Notes under the pieces: model-generated
Seen by the model: only the letters and a program-made list of their open reading frames with translations
Database searches by the model: none
Told to the model about the DNA's origin: nothing
Assembly: GCA_020639095.1 (NCBI GenBank)
Contig: JACKHH010000002.1
Location: forward strand, 1 to 64,000
Length of the DNA stretch: 64,000 nt
Direction: 5' to 3'
From: Phycisphaerales bacterium
Lineage (GTDB): Bacteria; Planctomycetota; Phycisphaerae; UBA1845
Shown: positions 17,731-26,840 of the stretch, one piece after another
How the letters are laid out: each line of letters opens with the position of its first letter
Position numbering within the stretch: the stretch's first letter is position 1
Translations under genes and position numbers: made by a program

Positions 17731-18441
17731 TCACGTCTGCGGTGGTTCCGTCGCGAGGACGTATCCCACCCCACGTACTGTGTGCAGCAGACGAGAATAC
17801 CGACCCTGTTCCAACTTATTCCGCAGATAGTTGGCGTAGACGTGCAGCACGTTCGAGTCCTGAATGCCCTCGTCACCCCACACGTTGCGCAGGATGCGTT
17901 CCTTCTCCAGCACTTCATTGGGATGACACATGAAATAGGCGAGCAGGTCAAGCTCACGGGCTGACAGACTAACGTCAACACCGGCACGGGTCGCCTGCCG
18001 GCGCACGAGATCGACGGTCAAGTCGCCAAACTTGAGGATGTGACGGTCCTTCGACCGGGTCCGCCTGAGGATGGCATCCAGACGGGCGACCAACTCCTCC
18101 ACCGCGAACGGTTTACAAAGGTAGTCGTCCGCCCCATGGCGAAGACCGGCGATCCGGTCCTGCACCCGGTCGCGAGCCGTGACCATGATGATCGGGACGT
18201 CGTTGCCGGCTTTTCGGCACTGCTCCGCCAACTCCGTCCCGTTGCCATCCGGAAGGTTCAAGTCGAGTACCATGGCGTCAAAGGCGCCGGGCTGACTGAG
18301 CAATTTGCGGGCATCCGCCAGCGTTGTCGCGGCGACCATCTTGACGTTGTGTTGCGTGAGCCCGTCGCGCAATGCGGAAATGACTTTCGCGTCGTCCTCG
18401 ACCAACAGCACTGTGAGCGGTTTCACTTGGGCGGCTTGCAT
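17731..18441 (-). CDS. OmpR/PhoB-family response regulator
   Basis: A 236-residue DNA-binding regulator. The receiver domain (residues 8-122) has the acidic pocket VEDD, the phospho-acceptor Asp60 in AMVLDLNLPDG, the conserved Thr in IIMVTARD and Lys in YLCKPFAVEEL. The C-terminal winged helix (about 140-233) ends in SNVLHVYANYLRNKLEQ and TVRGVGYVL. It begins an apparent minus-strand operon: this regulator, a dockerin protein, a prepilin-like protein and a histidine kinase, in that order with gaps of 20, 81 and 21 bases. ATG 18441 (MQAAQVKPLT) gives the standard length; the frame is open for 17 further codons upstream. Confidence 0.9.
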   Translation of the reverse strand: MQAAQVKPLTVLLVEDDAKVISALRDGLTQHNVKMVAATTLADARKLLSQPGAFDAMVLDLNLPDGNGTELAEQCRKAGNDVPIIMVTARDRVQDRIAGLRHGADDYLCKPFAVEELVARLDAILRRTRSKDRHILKFGDLTVDLVRRQATRAGVDVSLSARELDLLAYFMCHPNEVLEKERILRNVWGDEGIQDSNVLHVYANYLRNKLEQGRYSRLLHTVRGVGYVLATEPPQT

Positions 18442-18720
18442 TCGACTTCCCCAACGCCCCGCGTTTCCCTTACCAGTATAGCCGGTGCCCATCGCGGGTT
18501 CTAAGAATCCAGTAGTAGTTCCAAGAACCGGAGAATAGCGGATCGATCCACGCGTCGTCTTTTTGCCTTAGAAAACGTTAATCGATGTTCGTCCAAACTG
18601 TATCCACGCGGACACACGTGATCGGACTTCATCCATCCGTGCACTCCACGTTTGGGCATAACCATCGGTGGTGATTTGTATGCGGGTAAACGCGATTGCG
18701 CTGGATTGGCCGAGCCTGCG

Positions 18721-19815
18721 CTACGCCGATGATGCATTGACGGACGCGATTGCGTCGCGAATCTGCTGATCGTCGAGATCGTCGCGCATGATGGTTCTGC
18801 CAATCCCGTCAAGTAGTACCCAGCGCCGTTTGCCGCCCTGCACCTTCTTGTCACCGTGGGTGAGCGCGAGCACCTGCTCTACGTCCAACGGCTGGGGCGC
18901 GACGGTCGGCAGGCCGAACGCAGCGAGCACTGTGCGAATGCGGTTCACGTCGGCATCGTCGAGCGTGCCGCACATGCGCGAAAGCTCCGCGGCTGCGACC
19001 ATACCCAGCGCGACGGCTTCACCGTGACGCAGTGCGTAATAGAAAAGCCGCTCGATCGCATGACCGATGGTGTGGCCGTAGTTGAGAATGGCTCGCCGCC
19101 CGTGCTCGCGTTCGTCCGACGTGACCACATCAACCTTGATCCGCAGATTTCGTTCGACCAACTCGCCAAGTGTGGTTGATTCGACCGCGAGGATCGCGTC
19201 CTGGTGCTCCTCGTGCCAGGCAAGGAACTCCGCGTCGCAAATCAACGCGTGCTTGATCGACTCCGCGAGACCGGCTGACACGTCACGCGCGGGCAACGTT
19301 GAGAGGCACTCCGGATCAACCGCCACAAGCTGCGGATGGTGGAACGCACCGACGAGATTCTTGCCCGCAGCGATGTTGATCCCCGTCTTGCCGCCGACGC
19401 ACGCGTCCACGTCGCTCTCCAGCGTTGTTGGGCAGGTCATGTAGCGGATGCCACGCATCCAAGTGGCGGCTGCGAAGCCCGTCAGATCGCTCACGACCCC
19501 GCCGCCGAGCGCCAAGAGCATCCCGTCGCGCGCGACGTGCAGTTCCCCCAGCCGATCGTAAAGCCGGTTCAACTCACTGGGGGACTTCGAGGCGTCGCCT
19601 GGGGGGATGGCGTATAGGCTTACGGCGATTCCGTGCTGCCGGATGCAGTCGACGACTCGGTCGCCGTACAACTCGGCGACGGTCTGATCGGTGCAAACAA
19701 CCACTATCGGTGGCGATTCGCCCTCGGCGATCCACTCTCCAATGTGGTCAAGTGCCCCTGCCTGTACTACGATTCGGGTCCCACCGGATGGGTTTTTGAG
19801 AATCAGCTTCGCCAC
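18721..19815 (-). CDS. aroB: 3-dehydroquinate synthase
   Basis: A 364-residue enzyme of the shikimate pathway that cyclises DAHP to 3-dehydroquinate using NAD+ and a divalent metal. Family segments are all present: DGMLLALGGGVVSDLTGFAA, GIRYMTCPTTLESDVDACVGG, KTGINIAAGKNLVGAFHHPQ, the metal-ligand Glu in AGLAESIKHALI, the ligand His residues in NYGHTIGHAIE and in RHGEAVALGM, and KKVQGGKRRWVLL near the end. Length is normal. It is cytoplasmic and appears monocistronic. SDVDA replaces the more common LLAQVDS at the substrate loop, as in several planctomycete and chlamydial-type enzymes; the Asp and the GGKTG that follow are kept. Confidence 0.95.
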   Translation of the reverse strand: MAKLILKNPSGGTRIVVQAGALDHIGEWIAEGESPPIVVVCTDQTVAELYGDRVVDCIRQHGIAVSLYAIPPGDASKSPSELNRLYDRLGELHVARDGMLLALGGGVVSDLTGFAAATWMRGIRYMTCPTTLESDVDACVGGKTGINIAAGKNLVGAFHHPQLVAVDPECLSTLPARDVSAGLAESIKHALICDAEFLAWHEEHQDAILAVESTTLGELVERNLRIKVDVVTSDEREHGRRAILNYGHTIGHAIERLFYYALRHGEAVALGMVAAAELSRMCGTLDDADVNRIRTVLAAFGLPTVAPQPLDVEQVLALTHGDKKVQGGKRRWVLLDGIGRTIMRDDLDDQQIRDAIASVNASSA

Positions 19816-20259
19816 GCGCCCTCGATTCTAACTATCTGCCCCCAAACGGGTTAAAACCCGCCCCCGCAACCGCGGCCCCTGTGAGTTTTGTAAGGACCGG
19901 TCGGGGACCGTTGCCATACCTTGCAATCGGCGTAATTTCATGTATTATAACCGGTTGTAAGAATTCCGCACCTGCCGATGCGGAAGGATCCGTACGAACT
20001 CGGACGCGGTCTCCGGCGTAGAATTGTCATCGTGAGCTTGGGTCTCATGGCCCGGATTTCCCACCACGCCATATTCCGCAAAGGACCGAGAATACAGCAA
20101 CGGAGTGCGGTAGACACGCCCTTGCCAGTACTGAGACAGAACTGAGCCAGAAAAGAACTGGGCTTGGCTCCGAACGGCGCGTCGAGCCACGCATGTGCTG
20201 CGGAATCGCAGAATGCAAACTTCCTAGTCCTCTTAGTAGATAGGGATTGACCACCCAAA
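19816..20259. other. 444-base intergenic region, aroB/folC
   Basis: A divergent gap between aroB and folC. It contains the promoter-like pair at 19921-19948 and then about 310 bases before the folC ATG. The ORFs here (for example 19938-20402 minus) show no family features. The long leader could carry regulation, but no known riboswitch fold was recognised. Confidence 0.4.
19921..19948 (+). promoter_or_regulatory. Sigma-70-type promoter candidate for folC
   Basis: TTGCAA (19921-19926), a 16-base spacer and TATTAT (19943-19948) match the -35 and -10 consensus at four and five of six positions. It points to folC about 310 bases downstream, implying a long leader. Confidence 0.4.
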
Positions 20260-21765
20260 ATGCCTCGCACAACCGCGACCAAAGCGAAGACGACTACACG
20301 TTCACGCACGAAGTCCGACAAGGCCCGCACGGCTCCGACGCGCCGCTCGTCGAACGGTGTTAGCAAGACGAACGGCGTTGGCAAGTCGAACGGCACAGGC
20401 AAGACGGATGCGAACGGACTGCGGACATATCGTTCGGCGCTGAACTATTTGAAGTCGATCACGAATTTCGAGCGGACGCCGCCGACACGCGCCGCCCATC
20501 ACGTATTCAAGCTTAACCGCATTGACAAGCTGCTGTCGAAGCTGGGCCGGCCTGAGCGGAAGATGAAGTGCGTCCATATTGCCGGAACCAAGGGCAAGGG
20601 CAGCACTGCCGCGATGGTCGCGTGCATGCTACGCAAGTGCGGCTACAAGGTCGGCCTCTACACCTCGCCGCACTTGATCTCGGTGCGCGAGCGGATGACG
20701 ATCAACGGCGAGCGCATCAGCGAACGCGACTTCACCAAGACGATGGCACACGTCGTCGGTACGGTCAACAAGCTACCCGTGCGCGAGCGTCAGCCCACGT
20801 ATTTTGAGATTGTGACCGCGACTGCGTTCACCTGGTTCGCGGAGAACGAGGTCGAGGTCGCGGTGATCGAAACGGGCCTGGGCGGCCGGTTGGATTCGAC
20901 GAACGTCATTCGCCCCGAAGCCTGTGCGATCACCAGCATCAGCTACGATCACCCGCAGATTCTCGGCGACACGCTCGCCAAGATCGCGGAGGAGAAGGCC
21001 GGCATCATCAAGGAAGGTATTCCGGTGGTGTGTGCACCGCAGGAGCCCGAGGTGATGAAGGTGCTGAAGAGTGCGGCTGAGCGTGTGAACGCCCCGCTCT
21101 GCCTGCCGGGCAAGGACAACGAGTTCAGCTATCGCTTCGAGTCGTCGCGGCCCGTAGGCCCGCATACCCGTCTCTCGCTCACCACCTCGCGGAGCCGGTT
21201 CGAGCATCTGCACGTCCCCCTTCCGGGTGAACACCAGGCGATCAACTGTAGCGTGGCGCTCTCGGTTATGGACGCGTTGAAGTCGCGCGGGTTCGAGATC
21301 GACGACCAGAAGGCAATCGAGGGCCTCGCGGACGTGAAGCTCGAGGGTCGCATGGAGATCATCAGCGACGAGCCGCGTATCCTCATCGATGGCGCGCACA
21401 ACGCAGCCAGCGTCGAGGCACTGATGCGAGCGATCGGCCAGACCATCCGCTACGACTCGATGGTGGTGATCTTCGCGTGCCAACGCGACAAGGACATCTC
21501 CGGCATGCTGCGTCACGTGCAGCTCGGCGCGGACAAGATCATCTTCACGAGTTCGCGAACGAGCCGATCGGCTGACCCGCACGAACTGCTCACGATGTTC
21601 CAGGAGCGGTGCAGCAAGATGGCCCAGGTCGCGGACACGCTGGAAGAAGCGATGGAGATTGCAACCAGCGCGGTAACCCGCGAAGACCTGATCTGCATCA
21701 CCGGTTCGTTCTACATCGTAGGCGAAGCCGCTCGCAAACTGCGCAAGAACAAACTGACCGTGTAG
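20260..21765 (+). CDS. folC: Folylpolyglutamate/dihydrofolate synthase
   Basis: A 501-residue Mur-ligase-family enzyme that adds glutamate to folates (and may also make dihydrofolate). Key parts: the P-loop HIAGTKGKGSTAAMVACML at about residues 105-125, TSPHLISVRERMTINGERIS, VIETGLGGRLDSTNVI, SISYDHPQILGDTLAKIAEE, KAGIIKEGIPVVCA and the C-terminal ILIDGAHNAASVEALM. Residues 1-52 are an unusual Lys/Arg/Thr/Ser/Gly-rich extension (repeats of KSNG/KTNGVG) not found in typical FolC, which starts at the equivalent of TYRSALNYLKSI. Without it the length (about 449) is normal. The ribosome-binding site is weak. Confidence 0.93.
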   Translation: MPRTTATKAKTTTRSRTKSDKARTAPTRRSSNGVSKTNGVGKSNGTGKTDANGLRTYRSALNYLKSITNFERTPPTRAAHHVFKLNRIDKLLSKLGRPERKMKCVHIAGTKGKGSTAAMVACMLRKCGYKVGLYTSPHLISVRERMTINGERISERDFTKTMAHVVGTVNKLPVRERQPTYFEIVTATAFTWFAENEVEVAVIETGLGGRLDSTNVIRPEACAITSISYDHPQILGDTLAKIAEEKAGIIKEGIPVVCAPQEPEVMKVLKSAAERVNAPLCLPGKDNEFSYRFESSRPVGPHTRLSLTTSRSRFEHLHVPLPGEHQAINCSVALSVMDALKSRGFEIDDQKAIEGLADVKLEGRMEIISDEPRILIDGAHNAASVEALMRAIGQTIRYDSMVVIFACQRDKDISGMLRHVQLGADKIIFTSSRTSRSADPHELLTMFQERCSKMAQVADTLEEAMEIATSAVTREDLICITGSFYIVGEAARKLRKNKLTV

Positions 21766-21817
21766 CGAAGCTGTCAGACCCCTCCGGATTGCATTAGGCG
21801 CTCCCCCGTAGCGAATA

Positions 21818-23137
21818 ATGCCGGAGGCGTTGTCTTCAACACAGGCCCGCATGAGGGAATTCGAATACCAGACCGAAGTCCTCAGCAATGGTCTGCGTCT
21901 ACTGCTGTACGATCTCCCCCACCGCGACACTGTATACATCGGCGCGTTTCTTCCTGGCGGCCCGGTGTACGAACGCACTGAACATGCGGGCGTCTCTCAC
22001 CTGCTGGAACACCTGCATCTCACGTCTACACGCAAGTTCGCCAGCGATCTCGAGCTTTGGCGGAAATTAAGTCACTTAACCGCTTCGGCAGGTGGTGCGA
22101 CAGCGCACGACGCCGTCTGCTTCAACACGGTTTGCGGCCAGGCGCAAGCCACGGATACTGCACGGCTACTGGCGGACATACTTGAGATTCGGCCATTCCG
22201 CGACGACGAAATCCGCTCGGAAAAGCGCGTGCTCAATTCGGAGTACGCGGGCGGCGAAGCGGATCGGTTTGACTTCGCCATGCAGCAGAATCGCGCAAGT
22301 TGCGCTTCTGCGAGTTCCTATGCTGAATTCGCGCAGCGCATTCAGAATCTCGACGGCGACACCATACATGCCTATCAACGCGCACTTTTCCAGCCCCGTC
22401 AAATCAGGGTAGTGATTTCGGGCGACATTAACGGTTTGGACCGGCCAGCCATTCGTGGCGCGTTTGGTCAACTTTCTGGAAGCAGTGATACGGAATTATC
22501 ACCCATGCTCTCCTGGCAGCCCCCACGCAAGCGGTATCAAGCCGGCGCGCAAAGTGGTGGCATGGCCGACCTGCTGTTGCTTTTCATCACAGAGTGCAAG
22601 TTGCCACGGCATATACAGCTCGCATTGAGTTTTATCGCGGACGCACTTGTGATATTGGCTGCGCCATTGCGGCACCAACTTATCCAGGAGCCGCTATCGG
22701 TCTATGCCTTCGACGCGCAGTTCCAGTCGGTGCACGATCTACAGGTATTCTCGATCGGAATGCAATGTCCCGTTGCAACGCAAGATCAAGCCATTCGGAT
22801 GACGCTTGAGTGTTGCGCATTGCTGCGCAATGGGGCGATGGACGCAGATTGGCTTGAATGTGCCCGGGCGCGAAGTATCCAGCATCTACGCTGGGCAGCC
22901 GACAACATCGAATCGGCGGGCATGTGGATCGGATATGGCGCGACGCGTGCATCGGAACCGACGTACTCCACGTTTCGGCAATACCTCGAACGCCTGAATG
23001 CGGTCACTCCGGCGTCTGTCGCAGAAGCTGTTCGGTGTCTAATGGATTACGACAACCTGATGCTATGGTATGCTCCGCGCAAACGGCTGGGCGACCAATC
23101 CAGGATTCGTCGGATCGTCCGGGATGCGTTGGGTTAA
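21818..23137 (+). CDS. M16 family zinc peptidase (insulinase type)
   Basis: A 439-residue member of the M16 family. The inverted zinc motif HxxEH is intact as HLLEH (His61, Glu64, His65), and a Glu at position 142 in LNSEYAGG gives the expected 76-residue spacing for the third ligand. The N-terminal half has NGLRLLLYDLPHRDTVYIGA and VSHLLEHL. The C-terminal half has the second fold, ending in TPASVAEAVRCLM. Members are processing peptidases or pitrilysin-like oligopeptidases. No signal peptide is seen. The gene follows folC by 52 bases and the next gene starts 48 bases later, so transcription may be shared. A start at ATG 21851 (MREFEYQTEVL) is equally plausible. Confidence 0.87.
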   Translation: MPEALSSTQARMREFEYQTEVLSNGLRLLLYDLPHRDTVYIGAFLPGGPVYERTEHAGVSHLLEHLHLTSTRKFASDLELWRKLSHLTASAGGATAHDAVCFNTVCGQAQATDTARLLADILEIRPFRDDEIRSEKRVLNSEYAGGEADRFDFAMQQNRASCASASSYAEFAQRIQNLDGDTIHAYQRALFQPRQIRVVISGDINGLDRPAIRGAFGQLSGSSDTELSPMLSWQPPRKRYQAGAQSGGMADLLLLFITECKLPRHIQLALSFIADALVILAAPLRHQLIQEPLSVYAFDAQFQSVHDLQVFSIGMQCPVATQDQAIRMTLECCALLRNGAMDADWLECARARSIQHLRWAADNIESAGMWIGYGATRASEPTYSTFRQYLERLNAVTPASVAEAVRCLMDYDNLMLWYAPRKRLGDQSRIRRIVRDALG

Positions 23138-23185
23138 CCACTGCGTATTCGTGATTGGTATCAGCGGGCCTGCGGATAAGCGAAG

Positions 23186-25702
23186 ATGCGGAAGCGCACA
23201 TTCGATTTGCGTGAAGGATGGCGGCTGGCGGGGTTCGATGGGTATGGCGAAACCGTGGCTGCTCGGGCGTTACCGCAGGCGTTGCCCAATCTTCTTTGGA
23301 TCGACGCGGCCGTACCGGGTTCAGTGTACCTCGACCTGATGCGCGCGGGTTGGATCGCGGACGTCTACCGCGATTGCAATTCGCTGGCGGCGCAATGGGT
23401 CGAACAACACTACTGGTTCTATCAAACGCACTTCGACGCACCGGCAGACGCCTCCCGCTGCCACCTTGTGTTCGACAGTCTTGATCTTGACGCGCTGGTC
23501 TTTCTCAACGGCGAGCTTATCGGCGAGCACCACAACGCGTTCCGCCCGCTGCGCATCGATGTCTCCGGAAAGCTGCGCGCGTCCGGCAATGAATTGATCG
23601 TTCGCGTGGACGCGGGATTGCTCGCGTCGGCGGATCGGCGGGTGGGCGACTATCACGACGAAATCACCGCGGTTGCGACGAGCCGGCCCGTGCTGCGTAA
23701 ACCGCACTACGCGTGCCGCTGGGACTGGTCACCCCGGCTTATGAATGTCGGCGTCGCCGGTGGTGTTCGACTTGAGTCATTCTGCGAAGTACACCTGCAA
23801 GAGGTGACTGTGATCGCGGACGCGGACGGCATCGTGCGTGTGCGGGCGCACGTCGAAAACGCCACGTCTGACGCCATCCCGATCACACTGCAAATCAACG
23901 CGCGTCCCGCTGGTGATGCGTTTGGTGAAGCGTGTACGCTCATCGGCGCACCGGACGCGACTGCGCAAGTCGCGCCGGGCGTGCACAGTATCGAGCACGT
24001 CGTCAAAGTGGCAAACCCACACCGCTGGTGGCCGCGCGGTTTCGGCGATCAGCCGCTGTATGACGTGCGCGTTGATCTGCTCCGCAGCGAAGAAGTCGTT
24101 GATACGGCGACGCGTCGCGTTGGATTTCGCACGGTCGCGCTGCGCCAGCCGCCCGCGGACGATGGCGGCTCGCTCTTTCACATCGAAGTCAACGGGCATC
24201 CAATCTTCTGCAAGGGTGCGAATTGGGTGCCGGCAGACCTGCTCTGGCCGCGGGTGACGCCGGACGACTGCGAAGCGTTGGTCGCGCTCGCGGTCGAGAT
24301 GAACAGCAACCTGCTGCGCGTTTGGGGCGGCGGGCTGTACGAAAGCGACGCGTTCTACGAAGCGTGTGATCGACATGGCGTGCTCGTTTGGCAGGACCTC
24401 GCGTTCGCGTGTTCGACGTACCCGATCGACGACTCCGCCTTCGTGCGCGAACTTGAAGCCGAGGTGCGCGGCAACGTCCGCCGGATCGCGCATCATCCAA
24501 GCCTGGTGCTGTGGTGCGGCAACAACGAGATCGAAGTCGGCGTCGCGGACGGTTGGATCAAGTGTACAGACGACGTCTGGGCGGCCACCCAGGAGTTCTT
24601 CAACGAGACGCTGCGCGGGTGGGTCGACGAGGAGGACGCGTCTCGGCCTTACTGGCCGAGTTCGCCGTCGTCGCCCGATGAATCCGCCCCCAACGCGCAG
24701 CATGCCGGCGATCAGCATCCCTGGTTCGTCGGATTGGGGAATGCCAAGGGCGACTTCTGGCAGTATCGCGACGACGCAAGTCGCTTCCCCAACGAGGGCG
24801 GAATCCTCGGACCGAGCACGCCAAAGACGCTGCGCGAGATTCTCCCCGAGTCTGAACGCGAAATCGGCAGCCGCACCTGGATGCATCACGACAACACGCA
24901 GAACACCTGGCGCGGCGAGCCGATGATCGACCACCTGCTGCGCACCAATTTCATCGCTGATCCGCGCGGCTTGGCGTTCGAAGACTACGTGCGCTATGCC
25001 GCGATTCTGCACGGTGAAGCGCTTGAGACGGCGATCGACAACTGGCGGCGGCGCAAGTTCGCATCATCGGCTGCCGTCTTCTGGATGTTCAACGACACCT
25101 GGCCCGCGGTCACCAGTTGGACGCCGATCGACTACTATCGCCGCCGGAAGCCCGCGTTCTGGTACGTGAAGCGCGCGTTCGCGCCGCTGCGTGCGGTGTG
25201 TGTCGTCGAAGGCTCGGACGTATTGGTTTGCGCAGTGAACGACACGCTTGAAGCGCGGCGACTCACGCTGCGGTACGGGCTGTTCGGCATCGCCGGAGAG
25301 CGCCCCGTCGACGAGTCGCTCGCCTGCACCTGTCCACCGAATGGTGCGCATGTCGCAGCCCGCATTCCGCTTTCCGCGTGGGACGCCGTCGGCACAACGA
25401 CGCACGGCGCATTCGCAATTCTTACCGACGGCGACACGCACGTATCCACGCAACGGCTGTTTCGCGAGCGTTTTCGCGATCTCGCGTGGCAGCGCGCAAT
25501 GGTATCCTGCGAACGCGACGGTGATTCGCTGATCTTCGCGAGCGATACATTCGCGTGGTCGGTGTGTTTCGATACCGATGGCGAGACCGCGTCCGCCGAC
25601 AACCATTTCGATCTTCTTCCTGGAATACCCTATCGCCTGCCCTGGCGAAACGATTGCCCCGCCCCGCGCGACGTACAATCCGCCAATCCCATCGCCAAAT
25701 GA
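23186..25702 (+). CDS. GH2 beta-mannosidase
   Basis: An 838-residue glycoside hydrolase family 2 protein, predicted to remove terminal beta-mannose from manno-oligosaccharides or glycans. The N-terminal sugar-binding domain has VPGSVYLDLMRAGWIADVYR and LVFDSLDLDALVFLNG. The hinge NPHRWWPRGFGDQPLYDVR precedes the TIM barrel: FCKGANWVPADLLWPRV, LLRVWGGGLYESDAFYEACD, GVLVWQDLAFACSTYP. The acid/base is Glu448 in LWCGNNEIEVG. The nucleophile candidate is Glu537 in RFPNEGGILGPS, 89 residues later, close to the spacing of characterised beta-mannosidases. No signal peptide is seen, suggesting action inside the cell. It partners functionally with the sulfatase and sugar dehydrogenase elsewhere in the window only by theme. 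Confidence 0.9.
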   Translation: MRKRTFDLREGWRLAGFDGYGETVAARALPQALPNLLWIDAAVPGSVYLDLMRAGWIADVYRDCNSLAAQWVEQHYWFYQTHFDAPADASRCHLVFDSLDLDALVFLNGELIGEHHNAFRPLRIDVSGKLRASGNELIVRVDAGLLASADRRVGDYHDEITAVATSRPVLRKPHYACRWDWSPRLMNVGVAGGVRLESFCEVHLQEVTVIADADGIVRVRAHVENATSDAIPITLQINARPAGDAFGEACTLIGAPDATAQVAPGVHSIEHVVKVANPHRWWPRGFGDQPLYDVRVDLLRSEEVVDTATRRVGFRTVALRQPPADDGGSLFHIEVNGHPIFCKGANWVPADLLWPRVTPDDCEALVALAVEMNSNLLRVWGGGLYESDAFYEACDRHGVLVWQDLAFACSTYPIDDSAFVRELEAEVRGNVRRIAHHPSLVLWCGNNEIEVGVADGWIKCTDDVWAATQEFFNETLRGWVDEEDASRPYWPSSPSSPDESAPNAQHAGDQHPWFVGLGNAKGDFWQYRDDASRFPNEGGILGPSTPKTLREILPESEREIGSRTWMHHDNTQNTWRGEPMIDHLLRTNFIADPRGLAFEDYVRYAAILHGEALETAIDNWRRRKFASSAAVFWMFNDTWPAVTSWTPIDYYRRRKPAFWYVKRAFAPLRAVCVVEGSDVLVCAVNDTLEARRLTLRYGLFGIAGERPVDESLACTCPPNGAHVAARIPLSAWDAVGTTTHGAFAILTDGDTHVSTQRLFRERFRDLAWQRAMVSCERDGDSLIFASDTFAWSVCFDTDGETASADNHFDLLPGIPYRLPWRNDCPAPRDVQSANPIAK

Positions 25703-25720
25703 AGTGGGCGCATAAGAAAC

Positions 25721-25760
25721 GAGCCCTGAAAGCGTGCAAGACTGCACGGTCTCAGGGCTC
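25721..25760. terminator. Hairpin terminator between convergent genes
   Basis: Outer stem GAGCCCTGA/TCAGGGCTC (9 bp) and inner stem CGTGCA/TGCACG separated by a small internal loop, with AGAC as the tip. On the minus strand it is followed by GTTTCTT. It serves the convergent mannosidase and PEP-CTERM genes. Confidence 0.7.
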
Positions 25761-25800
25761 GTGGATCTGCTTGGAAACGCGGACGTTCCGCGTGTCGGTA

Positions 25801-26487
25801 TTACCGGCGGCGACGTGCCGCGAACAGCGCGCCGAGCGCGAGCATCGACAGCGATGCCGGTTCGGGAAGAGCTGTGATGTTGTCGATGCCGATGACACCT
25901 GCGCCCGTGGTACCACCCGCAATACCCGCAGGCGGGCCGGACTGATGACGAATGAGCAGACGCCCCACCGAGGCGAGCGTGTCGTTCAACGTGCCGATGC
26001 CGCTGACCTGCGTCATGTCGGCGGCTGCCAGGCTGAACGTGTAGCTGCGCCAAACACCGTCAGCCGGGACGGTAATCGGAACCGTGCTGGTGAAGTCGCC
26101 ACCCGCACCGAAAAGCAGTATCACGCGCATGTCGAGATCGGTCGCACCGAAGTTCGCGATGTCGGCGCGAACCGCGTCAACACCGGCAGTCAGGTAGTCA
26201 CCCGCCCACTGGTCCTGGTTGTAGGTCGCAACCTTGCTGCCCGAGCCAGCCGGCTGGTTCGCGAAGACGCGCAGATAGCGATCACCAGCGCCTGCGGGGC
26301 CGCCGTCCTGGTTGCTGAAGAAACCGGACGCACCGCTCCAGTTCTGAACGGTCAGATCCTGAAAGTCATCCACCTGTCCGAGCGTGATGGTGGCCTGGGC
26401 AGCGGCTGGGGCAAACAGCAACGCCAGCGCAGCGGCGAGGGCGGCAACCCGCACGACCGGATTGGTAAAACGCAAACGAAAACGCAT
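25801..26487 (-). CDS. PEP-CTERM protein
   Basis: A 228-residue exported protein. Signal peptide at residues 1-32 (AALALLFAPAAAQA). The body (33-200) is beta-rich and includes FTSTVPITVPADGVWRSYTF; no specific family is recognised. The C-terminus is a complete PEP-CTERM sorting signal: LPEP, a hydrophobic stretch ASLSMLALGALFA, and the basic tail ARRRR. Such proteins are processed by exosortase and anchored or released at the outer surface, often with exopolysaccharide. A strong ribosome-binding site GGAGG lies seven bases before the ATG. No exosortase is in the window. Confidence 0.9.
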   Translation of the reverse strand: MRFRLRFTNPVVRVAALAAALALLFAPAAAQATITLGQVDDFQDLTVQNWSGASGFFSNQDGGPAGAGDRYLRVFANQPAGSGSKVATYNQDQWAGDYLTAGVDAVRADIANFGATDLDMRVILLFGAGGDFTSTVPITVPADGVWRSYTFSLAAADMTQVSGIGTLNDTLASVGRLLIRHQSGPPAGIAGGTTGAGVIGIDNITALPEPASLSMLALGALFAARRRR

Positions 26488-26840
26488 CTTTCATCCTCCA
26501 CAGTTGTGCCGCGGATACGACCGCAGCCCCCCGTGTCCCACCGGGAGCGGTAAAAAGAAAAGAGAGTCCACCCGCAGGCGTTCTCTCTCCGGCGCATATC
26601 GCGCAGAACCATTCGGTGGACACTTTGCCCACCGGTTGTCTCCCCCCGATTCCGCAGTTCGACCAGCACGACGTACGAAACAAATCACTCGCACGCACGC
26701 GCCGCAGCCCGCGGCTGCCCTAGACAGTAGCAAACGCGTCAGGCCAATTCAAGACCGCCCCACCGCACGTACGCCTCATGGCGGCGATTACCGGCCTTGA
26801 TTGCAAAATTGTCACCGATGCCCGCGGGAACACCGCCCCA
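26488..26840. other. 353-base gap
   Basis: Lies upstream of the PEP-CTERM gene and downstream of the subtilase. It should hold the PEP-CTERM promoter. No -35/-10 pair, terminator or RNA was recognised. An imperfect inverted repeat GTCCACC/GGTGGAC spans about 26567-26627. Confidence 0.4.

Noticed and set aside
19938..20402. 154-residue frame upstream of folC
   Set aside because: Overlaps the folC start and the promoter-like region. Composition and content show no protein family.
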